A stretch of DNA of 18,127 bases from Sulfurimonas sp. (GTDB lineage: Bacteria; Campylobacterota; Campylobacteria; Campylobacterales; Sulfurimonadaceae), in contig QNZR01000206.1 in assembly GCA_003978475.1 (NCBI GenBank), positions 1-18,127 on the forward strand, read 5' to 3'. The notes beneath the pieces were generated by a model that did not search any database, was not told where the DNA came from, and saw nothing but the letters and a program-made list of their open reading frames with translations. How positions within the stretch are numbered: the stretch's first letter is position 1; every line of letters starts with the position of its first letter. Below, piece after piece: positions 1 through 7,782 of the stretch. The translations under genes were made by a program, and so were the position numbers.

Positions 1-792
1 CAGTAAAATTAGTGAGAGTTCAAAGAGGCTTGAAAAATACAGATCGGTATCGGCTTCGGTGAATTCGTTGGCAAGCGTAACGGGAATAGAGGTGGCCGGG
101 GCCGTCAGATCGGTTGAGATTTTGTGAACATTTCCCATCACAAAGGTTACTGCCATCGTCTCGCCGATGGCACGACCCAAGGCCAAAATTAGCGAGCCGA
201 TAATGCCGGCTTTGGCATAGGGAATGACAATATCTTTAATAACATCCCATTTCGTTGCACCAAGGGCATAGGCAGATTCTTTTAAGATATCGGGAGTAGT
301 GTTCATGGCATCTCGGGTAACTGCTGCCATAAAAGGCAGAATCATAATAGCCAGAACAATACCGGCGGTGAGCATACCAATACCCAGACCGCCGAAGATA
401 TCGCGAATAATGGGAACAAAATAGAATAATCCCCACATGCCGTACACGACCGAAGGAATGGCAGCAAGCAGTTCAATGGCGATACCTATGGGGGTTTTGA
501 GTCGATGGTGAGCAATGTCACTTAAAAAAATGGCAACCCCGATGGCAACAGGAACAGCGAGCAGCATGGCTAAAAACGTGGAGATAACCGAGCCGGCAAT
601 GGCGGGAAGTGCTCCGAATTTTTCAAGATTGGGTGCCCATTTGGTATCGGTTAAAAAGTCAAATCCAAAGGCATTAATAGATGCCATGGAGTGTTGAAAC
701 AGCACGGTAAAAATCCATGCCACAATCAGTAAAATACTTAGAGCTACGATTTTTGTTGAGAGGGCAAAAAGTTTATCAATAACAAGACTCAC
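1..792 (-). CDS. pstC: Phosphate ABC transporter permease PstC (partial, 3' end outside window)
   Basis: Inner-membrane permease half of the PstSCAB high-affinity phosphate importer; it pairs with PstA and PstB and receives phosphate from PstS. The window holds the first 264 codons; the carboxyl end lies beyond base 1. The start is GTG at 790-792, with an AGGAG about 6 nt upstream. Seen in the translation: a hydrophobic first helix (residues 14-31), several further hydrophobic segments, and the permease EAA loop ESAYALGATKWDVIKD followed by ALGRAIGETMAV, which is characteristic of PstC. Transcription is leftward from its own promoter in the 76-bp gap after the radical SAM gene, where a Pho-box-like repeat sits. 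pstS is about 8.5 kb away, so the pst genes are split here; pstA and pstB may follow to the left, which I cannot see. Confidence 0.95.
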   Translation of the reverse strand, partial: MSLVIDKLFALSTKIVALSILLIVAWIFTVLFQHSMASINAFGFDFLTDTKWAPNLEKFGALPAIAGSVISTFLAMLLAVPVAIGVAIFLSDIAHHRLKTPIGIAIELLAAIPSVVYGMWGLFYFVPIIRDIFGGLGIGMLTAGIVLAIMILPFMAAVTRDAMNTTPDILKESAYALGATKWDVIKDIVIPYAKAGIIGSLILALGRAIGETMAVTFVMGNVHKISTDLTAPATSIPVTLANEFTEADTDLYFSSLFELSLILL

Positions 793-817
793 AACGATAC
801 TCCTTAGAAACTTTCGA

Positions 818-849
818 AGTTTAAAACAATTTGATTACCGTTCGATTAC
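818..849 (-). promoter_or_regulatory. Pho-box-type promoter of pstC
   Basis: On the minus strand GTAAT (849-845) is repeated 11 bp later as GTAAT (838-834), and a -10 box TAAACT (823-818) starts 15 nt after the start of the second repeat. The predicted start of transcription is near 811, just before the AGGAG of pstC. The same spacing is found at pstS, phoU and the porin. It resembles the Campylobacter jejuni PhosR box (recalled as GTTTC, six bases, GTTTC). Confidence 0.75.
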
Positions 850-868
850 CAACGAGGTGAACGATTGT

Positions 869-2377
869 TCATATATGCTTTTGTTGGCGCTTATTGTGGG
901 GTGAAACCGTGGTTGACGGTAGAATTTTTGAGTCTGGGCAATGACGCTGAATAGCTTTGGGAACGGCTCTTCCCTTGACAGAGAGAATGTCTTTTATCAT
1001 CACGGAAGCGACATATTCAAGATCCAATTTACATGTAAAAACAAGGTACTCAAAGAGCAGGGTGCTTAAGCGTTCCAAAGAGATTTTCCATGTTGATTGT
1101 GTTTGCGTGTAGATAAATTCGCTTAACGCATAAAACCCATCAAACACCGTACGGTTCTTATAGATGAGCTGAAAGCTGTGAGTGAAGTTGCCGCTGTTGT
1201 AGATGAGATCCCAAAAGCGGGCAAACCGTTTCATTTTCTGAATCTCTTTATAGCTAAGCAGGTCATTTTGCAAAATGTCATAAGGCGGTGTGTCGGAGTA
1301 GATCATACCATGCATCGCATCATGACGATTCATAACGGTACCACTGAGTTTTTTTAGTATGCCAATCTGAATTTCTGAACGGGTGAGAGAGCAGAGGGTG
1401 TTGAGATTCTCGGCAAAACTCTGCAGGCTCTCCGCGGGCAGTCCGACAATAAGATCAAGATGTAGATGTGCAGAGGTTTCTTGTTCTAAAAAACGGATGT
1501 TCTGTTTGATTTTTTCAAGCTTTAAAGGACGGCTGATATTAGCGGCAACCATGGGGTTGAGTGTCTGTATGCCGATCTCAAGCTGGAGCGAACCCGGAGG
1601 AAATTGGGCAATTTTAGCTTTGAGCAGTTCGGGAAAATGGTCGGGAATCACTTCAAAATGAACAAAGTAGGGTGGCTTTTTTGCTAAAAAGAAGTCAAGC
1701 AGTCGGTGCGCAATAGCCATATTTAAATTAAAGGTTCTATCAATAAATTTGAAATTTCGTACGCCACGCTGCCAGAGAGTTTCAAAGGCTTCCAGAAGTA
1801 GGTCGGTATTAAAATTTCGTACCTTTGCCTCGATGGACGAGAGACAAAACTCACATGAAAACGGACAGCCCCGGGAAGCCTCAACATAGATGTAGCGGTT
1901 GGCAATATCGTCATGGGTATAGTAGGCATACGGTAGTGCCACTGATGCCAAATCCACCAAAGAAGGTGGAATGATTTTGGGTAAGGGCGTTTGCCGGAGC
2001 AGTTTTTTACATGTTGTATAAAAGGCAAGATCACCTTCGCCCTGAATGATGACATCAGCGAGGTCGAAATTGACTCGAAAGGGTTCGTAGCTTACTTCCG
2101 GACCGCCAAGAACTATGTGAATTTGAGGTGCTACCTTTTTAAGAATTTCCAAAAGGGCATGCACCTGAGTCGCATTCCAGATATAGACACCGATTCCAAT
2201 AATCTGTGGCATCGCATCGAGCAGCGATTCGGCAATACTTTGGATCGAGTCATTGATGTTAAATTCTAAAATACATGTAGAAGCTTGCAGCTCCTGCATA
2301 TTGGCATAAAGGTAGCGCAATGCCAAAGAGCTGTGGGTATAGCGTGAATTTAAGGTGCTAAGAACAATCGTTTTCAT
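869..2377 (-). CDS. B12-binding domain radical SAM protein (DUF4080-type)
   Basis: Predicted cytosolic radical SAM enzyme of 502 residues with unknown substrate. The amino-terminal ~150 residues have the form of a cobalamin-binding fold (GIGVYIWN around 61-68, IVLGGPEVSYEP around 88-99, QGEGD at 112-116). The 4Fe-4S motif is CPFSCEFC (C171, C175, C178; CX3CX2C), followed by a TIM-barrel region and a carboxyl-terminal stretch like DUF4080. I prefer the ATG at 2377, giving MKTIVLSTLNSRYTHSS, which begins directly on the first strand and lies 7 nt after the perR stop. An upstream in-frame ATG at 2416 would overlap perR by 32 nt and add 13 unlike residues. No strong ribosome site is visible, so it is probably translated with perR. 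Family members are described as B12-dependent methyltransferases or cyclases, but nothing here names the reaction. Confidence 0.85.
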   Translation of the reverse strand: MKTIVLSTLNSRYTHSSLALRYLYANMQELQASTCILEFNINDSIQSIAESLLDAMPQIIGIGVYIWNATQVHALLEILKKVAPQIHIVLGGPEVSYEPFRVNFDLADVIIQGEGDLAFYTTCKKLLRQTPLPKIIPPSLVDLASVALPYAYYTHDDIANRYIYVEASRGCPFSCEFCLSSIEAKVRNFNTDLLLEAFETLWQRGVRNFKFIDRTFNLNMAIAHRLLDFFLAKKPPYFVHFEVIPDHFPELLKAKIAQFPPGSLQLEIGIQTLNPMVAANISRPLKLEKIKQNIRFLEQETSAHLHLDLIVGLPAESLQSFAENLNTLCSLTRSEIQIGILKKLSGTVMNRHDAMHGMIYSDTPPYDILQNDLLSYKEIQKMKRFARFWDLIYNSGNFTHSFQLIYKNRTVFDGFYALSEFIYTQTQSTWKISLERLSTLLFEYLVFTCKLDLEYVASVMIKDILSVKGRAVPKAIQRHCPDSKILPSTTVSPHNKRQQKHI

Positions 2378-2384
2378 GAAACGA

Positions 2385-2783
2385 TTATTGACATTTCGGG
2401 CAGGTTCCTGAAACAATTAATGATGTGTCGTTAATCGTATAACCGCTGGTATCGGCAATGGTGTGCGCTACATGGACAACATCAAAATGGATATCTTTAA
2501 ATTCGCCGCAGACATGACAGACCAGATGGGCATGAGGTGTTTTGCTAATTTCGTAACGTGCCTTTACTTCCGGCGCTTTAACCTCTTTGATCAGTGAGGT
2601 TTCGAGCATCGCATTAATGTTTTTGTACAGGGTTGCCAATGAGATGGAGGAGAACTGTTTTTTGATGGATGCAAACAGCTCTTCAATGCTAATATGTCCG
2701 GCCTCATGCATTAATTGCAAGATACCCAGACGCTGAGGTGTTATTTTTAAGTTGTTTTGTTTTAGTAGTAATTCATAATTCAT
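2385..2783 (-). CDS. perR: Fur-family peroxide/metal-responsive repressor, PerR-like
   Basis: A 132-residue DNA-binding repressor of the Fur superfamily. Seen: winged-helix region with LKITPQRLGILQLM (about 12-25) and the recognition stretch SISLATLYKNI; a dimerisation domain with HAHLVCHVCGEF and a terminal CPKC, which form the two CXXC pairs of the structural zinc site. Family knowledge: PerR uses His/Asp ligands to sense peroxide through Fe or Mn. I favour PerR over Fur because of its length, the terminal CPKCQ similar to Campylobacter PerR, and the divergent neighbour, a cytochrome c peroxidase. It may control both itself and the peroxidase from the shared 156-bp gap. Translation appears leaderless: a TATAAT lies 6 nt before the ATG and there is no ribosome site. 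Fur or Zur specificity cannot be excluded. Confidence 0.85.
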   Translation of the reverse strand: MNYELLLKQNNLKITPQRLGILQLMHEAGHISIEELFASIKKQFSSISLATLYKNINAMLETSLIKEVKAPEVKARYEISKTPHAHLVCHVCGEFKDIHFDVVHVAHTIADTSGYTINDTSLIVSGTCPKCQ

Positions 2784-2789
2784 GCCGAA

Positions 2790-2795
2790 ATTATA
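2790..2795 (-). promoter_or_regulatory. -10 box of perR, suggesting a leaderless mRNA
   Basis: Minus-strand TATAAT (2795-2790) is followed by six bases (TTCGGC) and then the perR ATG, so the expected first transcribed base is the A of the start codon. No AGGAG is present upstream. A second TATAAT at 2822-2817 would give a leader of about 27 nt, also lacking a ribosome site. Confidence 0.5.
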
Positions 2796-2837
2796 GCACT
2801 TTTATAAGCGAACATAATTATATGAAAATATTAGTTA

Positions 2838-2876
2838 GATGATAATAATTTTCTTTTAAGTTTCAAAGACTATAAT
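2838..2876 (+). promoter_or_regulatory. Peroxidase promoter with candidate Fur/PerR operator
   Basis: TATAAT at 2871-2876 is a good -10 box for the rightward peroxidase gene. The AT-rich imperfect dyad GATGATAATAATTTTC at 2838-2853 resembles Fur/PerR boxes built from GATAAT-type half-sites and lies roughly at -45 to -29, where a repressor would block polymerase. The operator call rests on resemblance only. Confidence 0.4.
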
Positions 2877-2939
2877 TTCATATCATTTAAGTTAGTTGGG
2901 CTTAAGTATTAAAAACAAAATTACATTAAGGGGAAAAAT

Positions 2940-3953
2940 ATGAAAGTTATTGCATTGAGTGCTTTGGCAACAGCAACATTGATGGCATCGTCATTGGTAG
3001 ATAACGCCAAACAGGCAGGTTTGGTAGCCATTCCGGAGTCGGAGTCGGCACTGTTAAAGATGATTGACAATCCAAAAAATCCGATTACAGGAAATAAAGT
3101 GGAGTTGGGTAAAAAGCTCTATTTTGATCCGCGTCTCTCTAAAAGCGGTATTATTAGCTGTAACACCTGTCATAATCTCGCCGAAGGCGGTGATGACGGT
3201 GTGCCCGCGGCCATTGGTCATAACTGGGCGATGAATCCGCATCACCTGAACTCACCGACGGTTTACAACTCGGTATTTTTTGAGTCGCAGTTTTGGGACG
3301 GTCGTGATCCGGATTTGGAAAAACAGGCACAAGGTCCGATTCAGGCACATCCGGAGATGGCAGCAACTAAAGAGCATGTCGAGCAGACGGTTAATTCCAT
3401 GCCGGAATATGTTAAAGCATTCCAGCAGGCTTACGGCAAAGAGGTTAAGGTTGACTTTGCCACCATTACCGAAACCATCGCGACATTTGAGCGTACTCTC
3501 GTAACGCCATCACGGTTCGATGACTTCTTAAACGCTCACCCCGACGCTCTGAACAAAGAAGAGCAGGAGGGGCTTAAAACCTTTATTGACAAAGGGTGTG
3601 CGACCTGTCATACGGGTGTGGCACTGGGCGGATCCATGCAGGCGTTTGAAATTACGGCAAAGTACAAGCATGCCGGTTTGGGTGATTTTAAAGGAAACAA
3701 AGACGGTTTGGTTAAAGTACCGACACTCCGCAACATTACACAAACGGCACCGTACTATCACAATGGTGGTATCTGGAGCTTAAAAGAGGCCATTGCAGAG
3801 ATGGGACGTACGCAGCTTGGAATTACCTTAAGCGATAAAGAGGTCGCTTCTATTGAAACCTTCCTAAAAACACTTGACGGTCGAAAAGCAGAACTGGTCT
3901 ATCCGCAGCTTCCGGCATCGACAGACACCACACCCAAGCCTAACGCCAACTAA
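2940..3953 (+). CDS. Di-haem cytochrome c peroxidase
   Basis: Periplasmic enzyme that reduces hydrogen peroxide to water with electrons from small c-type cytochromes. The protein is 337 residues, the usual family length. A signal peptide occupies about residues 1-17. Haem sites are CNTCH (C74, C77, H78) in the peroxidatic domain and CATCH (C220, C223, H224) in the electron-transfer domain. Also visible are the family segments ELGKKLYFDPRLS, NSPTVYNSVFFES, FWDGRD, VPTLRNITQTAPYYHNG and a Met near 294 (EMGRTQLG) that could be the distal ligand of the second haem. A good ribosome site (AAGGGG) precedes the ATG. It is divergent from the PerR-like gene, which suggests peroxide control. It may have the role of Campylobacter DocA/Ccp; which paralogue it is cannot be told. 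Confidence 0.95.
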   Translation: MKVIALSALATATLMASSLVDNAKQAGLVAIPESESALLKMIDNPKNPITGNKVELGKKLYFDPRLSKSGIISCNTCHNLAEGGDDGVPAAIGHNWAMNPHHLNSPTVYNSVFFESQFWDGRDPDLEKQAQGPIQAHPEMAATKEHVEQTVNSMPEYVKAFQQAYGKEVKVDFATITETIATFERTLVTPSRFDDFLNAHPDALNKEEQEGLKTFIDKGCATCHTGVALGGSMQAFEITAKYKHAGLGDFKGNKDGLVKVPTLRNITQTAPYYHNGGIWSLKEAIAEMGRTQLGITLSDKEVASIETFLKTLDGRKAELVYPQLPASTDTTPKPNAN

Positions 3954-3965
3954 TCCCAAGGTGCC

Positions 3966-4427
3966 CTAATGGGCCGCGGGGTAGCGCTTGGCTAACAAGG
4001 CATTGAGCTGATTGGCAAACGCATGAGCATCTTTTTGCGAAAAGGGTTTCGGCCCCTTGGTCGGCTCGCCACTCTCACGAATCGCCTCCATTAAATTCCG
4101 CATTGCCAAATACTGCTTGATATTGTCTACACTGTAGAGTTCGCCGCGATGATCGATGGCATATGCCTTTTTGGTAATGACGGCATCAGCTAGAGGAATA
4201 TCGGCGGTAATTACCAGATCCCCTTCATGAACCAAATCAATAATGACCGCATCGGCAACATCTGCCCCCTGTTCGACAATGGTGTAGGTGACATGTCTGC
4301 AGGAAGCTCCAAGTGAGATTTTTTTGTTGGCAATAACGCAGGTCGCTATCTGAAGGCGTTCGATAGTGCGCAGTATAATGGGTTTTAGCAGGTTTGGAAA
4401 GGCATCACCATCAATAAAGAGTCGCAC
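3966..4427 (-). CDS. UPF0178/YaiI-YqxD family protein (DUF188)
   Basis: A 153-residue soluble protein of the UPF0178 (DUF188) family, predicted to have a PIN-like nuclease fold; its activity is not established. Seen: RLFIDGDAFPNLLKP at the start, VEQGADVADAVIIDLVHEGDLVITADIPLADAVITKKAYAIDHRG in the middle, and the carboxyl-terminal GPKPFSQKD. I chose GTG at 4427, ten bases after the preceding gene's stop, because the family begins at this first strand. The ATG at 4478 would overlap the upstream gene by 41 nt with 17 unlike residues. The usual family motif DADACP is DGDAFP here, so the cysteine is replaced by phenylalanine. The 3' end lies 12 bp from the convergent peroxidase gene. Confidence 0.85.
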   Translation of the reverse strand: MRLFIDGDAFPNLLKPIILRTIERLQIATCVIANKKISLGASCRHVTYTIVEQGADVADAVIIDLVHEGDLVITADIPLADAVITKKAYAIDHRGELYSVDNIKQYLAMRNLMEAIRESGEPTKGPKPFSQKDAHAFANQLNALLAKRYPAAH

Positions 4428-4437
4428 GATGGCGACA

Positions 4438-5019
4438 CTATTGGCTGATGGTGACGACAATGGCACCGCGAAGGTCACCCATTGTGTATCCGGTGGCCTT
4501 GTCGTTAGGATAGGTTTGTTTCAGTAGGGCCGAAAGTTTGGTATTTTCAGCAATATTGCCGTGACATTTGAGGCAAACTTCTTTGGTAATGCGCAGGGGT
4601 TTGTAATATTTTGCTGTAGTGGCATCAACGCGCTCCACAATATATTTCGGTAAAATAACACCATTGCTGTGTAAATTTTGCAGTGCCTCCATAATGACTT
4701 TCTCCGAACCCTGTGCGGCATTGACGGGGTTACGCGCTTTTAGGCTAATGCGTTTGACACTAATGTTCTTACCGTATTGGGCGGTGACACTGTCAGTCAA
4801 AGCCAGTGCTTGAGTACTACAGAATGTTGCCGCGCCAAGAGGATCCTCACTCTTTAGGTGCTGCTTAAGGTTTTTTCCCAGCGTCTGAATGAGATTGGTC
4901 GCAACCTCATTGCCTGTTTTGACGATGCTGTCGTACGTTTTAGATGGCATCGTGTGGGGATTTGCCCATAATGATGTACTCAGCACTACGCCGAGCGCTA
5001 TGATTGTTGATGCTTTCAT
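4438..5019 (-). CDS. Tll0287-like (DUF3365) periplasmic monohaem c protein
   Basis: A 193-residue exported protein with a signal peptide (about 1-19) and one covalent haem site CLKCH (C149, C152, H153). The layout matches the Tll0287-like/DUF3365 family: a helical region with GAATFCSTQALALT, then SLKARNPVNAAQGSEKVIMEAL, PLRITKEVCLKCHG, and the closing GYTMGDLRGAIVVTI. Family knowledge: cyanobacterial Tll0287 has an unusual His/Cys-ligated haem in a PAS-like fold; C67 here is at the expected place for the cysteine ligand. The role may be redox or gas sensing, which is inference. It has an AGGAG ribosome site and a TATAAT (5042-5037) 17 nt upstream of the start. The UPF0178 gene follows 10 nt downstream, so the two are probably co-transcribed. 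Confidence 0.85.
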   Translation of the reverse strand: MKASTIIALGVVLSTSLWANPHTMPSKTYDSIVKTGNEVATNLIQTLGKNLKQHLKSEDPLGAATFCSTQALALTDSVTAQYGKNISVKRISLKARNPVNAAQGSEKVIMEALQNLHSNGVILPKYIVERVDATTAKYYKPLRITKEVCLKCHGNIAENTKLSALLKQTYPNDKATGYTMGDLRGAIVVTISQ

Positions 5020-5036
5020 GATGACTCCTGTATATA

Positions 5037-5042
5037 ATTATA
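5037..5042 (-). promoter_or_regulatory. Probable -10 box of the Tll0287-like gene
   Basis: Minus-strand TATAAT at 5042-5037. A start of transcription near 5030 gives an 11-nt leader containing AGGAG. No clear -35 box is visible, as is common in Campylobacterota. It separates this two-gene unit from the phoU operon. Confidence 0.45.
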
Positions 5043-5091
5043 GACACCTAATAATACAATATGATACTTATAATAAATTTGATTAAAAAAA

Positions 5092-6387
5092 CTATTTATG
5101 AAGGTAGTGGCGTAACCAGACGTGTGCTTCGGTTTTACATGTAAATTGCTGCTGAAGCTGTGCCTGGTAAGCCGCGTCCAAAATCTGCTTAAAAGCTTGG
5201 GAGGGCTTAAGACCCTGGGCGATGAGATCCCGACCCTGAAGCAGAGGTTTCGGAGGGGTTTTATAGACATGCAGTGTTTGAGCAGCGTTAGCAAGCCATT
5301 CGCCGGCGCGAAAGCGGTGTTGGGGCGTTTGGCGATGGCATTTGAGATCGATGGCTTTGGCGACATGAATCAGATCGGCAATGCAGACTTTGGTGGCGAG
5401 CTGTAAAATATTAGCGTCGCTAGCGCGGGCATCATACATTTTTTGCGGGTAGCGGTTATAGTGCACCAGTGTTGTTACCGCTTCTATGAGTTTACGGTCG
5501 TTGGTCAGCTTGGTGAGGAACGCTTTGCCGTTTTGAGGCATTTTATGGCAGAGAATGCTTAGCATCATTATGAGGTCCTTTGAGGCATCGCCACAACGCA
5601 TGAGTGCCATGGTATCGAGGGTCAACAGGGTATGCTCAAAAAGATTTTTTTGGGAATGGCACTGTTGTGATGCCATAGATTCGAGCGCTTCAAAATAACG
5701 TAATGCACCAAATTCCCTTAGAAGTTTTATGCCGACAGAGGGGGCGGCTGCTTGCAGCAGCAGTTTTTTAAACTCTTCAAAAATCCGCTCTTTGGGCAAG
5801 CTTTCAAGCTCACCCGAAGCAACCATAGACGAGCAGATTTGGCGTAATGAATCACTAATGCGGAGCTTGAAGCGTGCGGCAAACTGCATCGTACGGTAAA
5901 GCCGCAGCGGATCATCGCCGAAATGATCGGCGTTGACCTCGCGCAAGATGCCTTTTTTGAGATCATCTACGCCGTTGTAGGGGTCTAACAGTTGGTGAGT
6001 AACCGTGTTATAGCCCATGGCATTGATGGTAAAATCACGTCGTTGTGCCGCCTCGTTGAAGTTAAGGTGCACGGTGGTATCGACACGAAACCCTTTGTGA
6101 CCTTCAGCTATTTTGGATTCCAGACGCGGGAGCGATAGATCCAGATGCAGATCATTCAGGCGCAGTTTCAGCACACCAAAGCTGCTACCGACCTCAATGG
6201 GCGCTCCAAAAGGGCTTAAGGAAGTTTTGAGTGCTTCAATATCGCTACAGCCGTAAACTTCAATATCAATATCTTTAGAATATTGATGCATCAGGCTGTC
6301 GCGTACGTATCCACCGACAATGATGGGTGTCATCCCCTCTTGGGTAAGACGTTGAAGCAGCGGTATGATCGGGGCAGGCAGGTTCAC
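5092..6387 (-). CDS. cca: CCA tRNA nucleotidyltransferase / poly(A) polymerase family
   Basis: A 431-residue cytosolic class II nucleotidyltransferase that probably adds or repairs the tRNA 3' CCA end. Seen: IIVGGYVRDSL (22-32) for the nucleotide-binding glycine pair, catalytic DID (D39, D41), EVGSSFGVLKLRL, RRDFTINAMGYN (116-127), DPYNGVDDLKKGILR, and DDPLRLYRTMQFAARF (158-173). The carboxyl half contains FEHTLLTLD, reminiscent of an HD-domain helix without an obvious full HD site. The start is GTG at 6387, only 3 nt after the kinase stop and without a good ribosome site, so translation is probably coupled to the kinase. It ends the phoU operon; whether it adds only A or the complete CCA cannot be read from motifs here. 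Confidence 0.9.
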   Translation of the reverse strand: MNLPAPIIPLLQRLTQEGMTPIIVGGYVRDSLMHQYSKDIDIEVYGCSDIEALKTSLSPFGAPIEVGSSFGVLKLRLNDLHLDLSLPRLESKIAEGHKGFRVDTTVHLNFNEAAQRRDFTINAMGYNTVTHQLLDPYNGVDDLKKGILREVNADHFGDDPLRLYRTMQFAARFKLRISDSLRQICSSMVASGELESLPKERIFEEFKKLLLQAAAPSVGIKLLREFGALRYFEALESMASQQCHSQKNLFEHTLLTLDTMALMRCGDASKDLIMMLSILCHKMPQNGKAFLTKLTNDRKLIEAVTTLVHYNRYPQKMYDARASDANILQLATKVCIADLIHVAKAIDLKCHRQTPQHRFRAGEWLANAAQTLHVYKTPPKPLLQGRDLIAQGLKPSQAFKQILDAAYQAQLQQQFTCKTEAHVWLRHYLHK

Positions 6388-6390
6388 GGG

Positions 6391-7782
6391 CTACACTTTG
6401 AATTTTTTAATACTGAAACTGAAGGTAGACCCCTCATGCAGATGGCTTTCAATGCAAAGAGCGCTGCGGTGCAACTTAAGAATGTAGCTGACAATGGCCA
6501 GACCGATTCCCATGGAGTTATCCCAGCTGTTTTTGCGGACACGATAAAATTTGGAGGTAATTTTCTCCTGCTCCTCTTTCTCGATACCAATACCGAAATC
6601 CTGTATTATAACACGGTTCTCTTTGAGGGTGAGGAGAACATCATCTTCGGAGTATTTCAGGGCATTGTCGATGAGGTTGATGATGACGAGCTCAATCATG
6701 GTTCTGTCCGCGTAGACGTTTCGGGATACTCCGGAATAGACGATATGGCGATTTTGATACGTTTTTGACATATTGGTCACGACCTCTTCAAGCAGTTCGT
6801 TCAGGTCAAAATGTGTCGGTGTCATACTCAGGTCGTTATGTTCGAGCTTGACCGAAAGGCTTAAGCGGTCGAGCATATCGCTCATTTTTTGGGCATTGGA
6901 GAGGATCTTTTGTAAAAATTTGGTACGGATCTCCTGGTCAATATCGGGATCGTCATGCAGGGTTTCGGCGTAGCCCGAAATTGAGGCAATCGGATTTTTT
7001 AGTTCATGAGAAATGGCAGAGAGGATGTCGTTGCGCTGTTTGTTGATTAGCCGGAGTTTTGCCGTGTATTTGCGCTTTTGTTTCTCACGTGATGCCAGTT
7101 TTTTCACCAGATTTTTCAGCAGCAGTGAAATTTGTAAAAACTCGTTAAAATATTTGGTTTTAATGACGGCTTTATAGTTTTTATTGGAGATTTCATCGAG
7201 ATAGTGCGTAATCTGCGCAATATCGTAACGGATATGTTTGCTCATTTTAAAAGAGACGGCCATGGCAAGCAGTGTCATAGCGGCAAAAATAATGAGCAGA
7301 TTTCGCCAGAGTGCGTAAAAATTGTGCATAATACGCTCCAGACTCACAGAGAGGCGCAGAGTAACCGGTTTATGATACAGCTCAATACGTTTGGCAACAT
7401 ATAAAAAGTCGGTTTTTAAGGTTTTGGAGTAGCGGATACTGACACCGAATTCTTGAGAATCCGATGCCATCACTTCGGCACGATGGGCATGATTTTCCAT
7501 CTGCTCTTTGTCGGTATTGCTCTCGGCAATAACATTACCGTTAGGATCAATAACGGTAATGCGCAAGCCTGTAGCCCGGTGTGCTTTGGTGACAAAATCA
7601 TCAAGGTGCTCAAGGGTGTTGTGTTCGAGTGCCATAAGAGCAATAGAGCTTTTCAGATGCTCTTCATGATACTCCAGAACAATGGCTTTAAGCGTTATGT
7701 AACTGGCAAGCGAGGCGAGGAAAAGGGTTCCTAGAAAGAGGCCGAGAAACTTGATAATAAAAACATGGTGAATGTTTAGCAC
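6391..7782 (-). CDS. phoR: PhoR-type sensor histidine kinase
   Basis: A 463-residue inner-membrane kinase. TM1 is about 9-31 and TM2 about 161-179; between them is a periplasmic sensor with GLRITVIDPNGNVIAES and MENHAHRAEV, a sequence style common in PhoR-like sensors. Then come a HAMP-like linker, HisKA with SAISHELKNPIASISGYAE (phospho-acceptor H259), and HATPase with N box NLIDNALKY (N373), DFGIGI (D395) and GIGLAI (G425-G427). It starts with GTG and overlaps the regulator's stop by 7 nt (GTGCTAA), a sign of translational coupling. Its place behind phoU and a PhoB-like gene, opposite pstS, supports phosphate sensing. The Campylobacter counterpart is called PhosS, and the assignment rests on context. 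Confidence 0.9.
   Translation of the reverse strand: MLNIHHVFIIKFLGLFLGTLFLASLASYITLKAIVLEYHEEHLKSSIALMALEHNTLEHLDDFVTKAHRATGLRITVIDPNGNVIAESNTDKEQMENHAHRAEVMASDSQEFGVSIRYSKTLKTDFLYVAKRIELYHKPVTLRLSVSLERIMHNFYALWRNLLIIFAAMTLLAMAVSFKMSKHIRYDIAQITHYLDEISNKNYKAVIKTKYFNEFLQISLLLKNLVKKLASREKQKRKYTAKLRLINKQRNDILSAISHELKNPIASISGYAETLHDDPDIDQEIRTKFLQKILSNAQKMSDMLDRLSLSVKLEHNDLSMTPTHFDLNELLEEVVTNMSKTYQNRHIVYSGVSRNVYADRTMIELVIINLIDNALKYSEDDVLLTLKENRVIIQDFGIGIEKEEQEKITSKFYRVRKNSWDNSMGIGLAIVSYILKLHRSALCIESHLHEGSTFSFSIKKFKV

Noticed and set aside
236..436. Small open frames on both strands inside the pstC region
   Set aside because: They are shadows of the long PstC reading frame, which has clear permease motifs and runs off the left edge.
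2378..2416. Upstream ATG for the radical SAM gene
   Set aside because: It adds 13 residues without family character and overlaps perR by 32 nt; the ATG at 2377 begins directly with the conserved first strand.
3962..3973. Hairpin GCCC-TAAT-GGGC between the convergent peroxidase and UPF0178 genes as a terminator
   Set aside because: Only four base pairs, no T-tract, and it overlaps the UPF0178 coding end.
4428..4478. Upstream ATG for the UPF0178 gene
   Set aside because: It overlaps the preceding gene by 41 nt and adds 17 residues before the universal first strand of the family.
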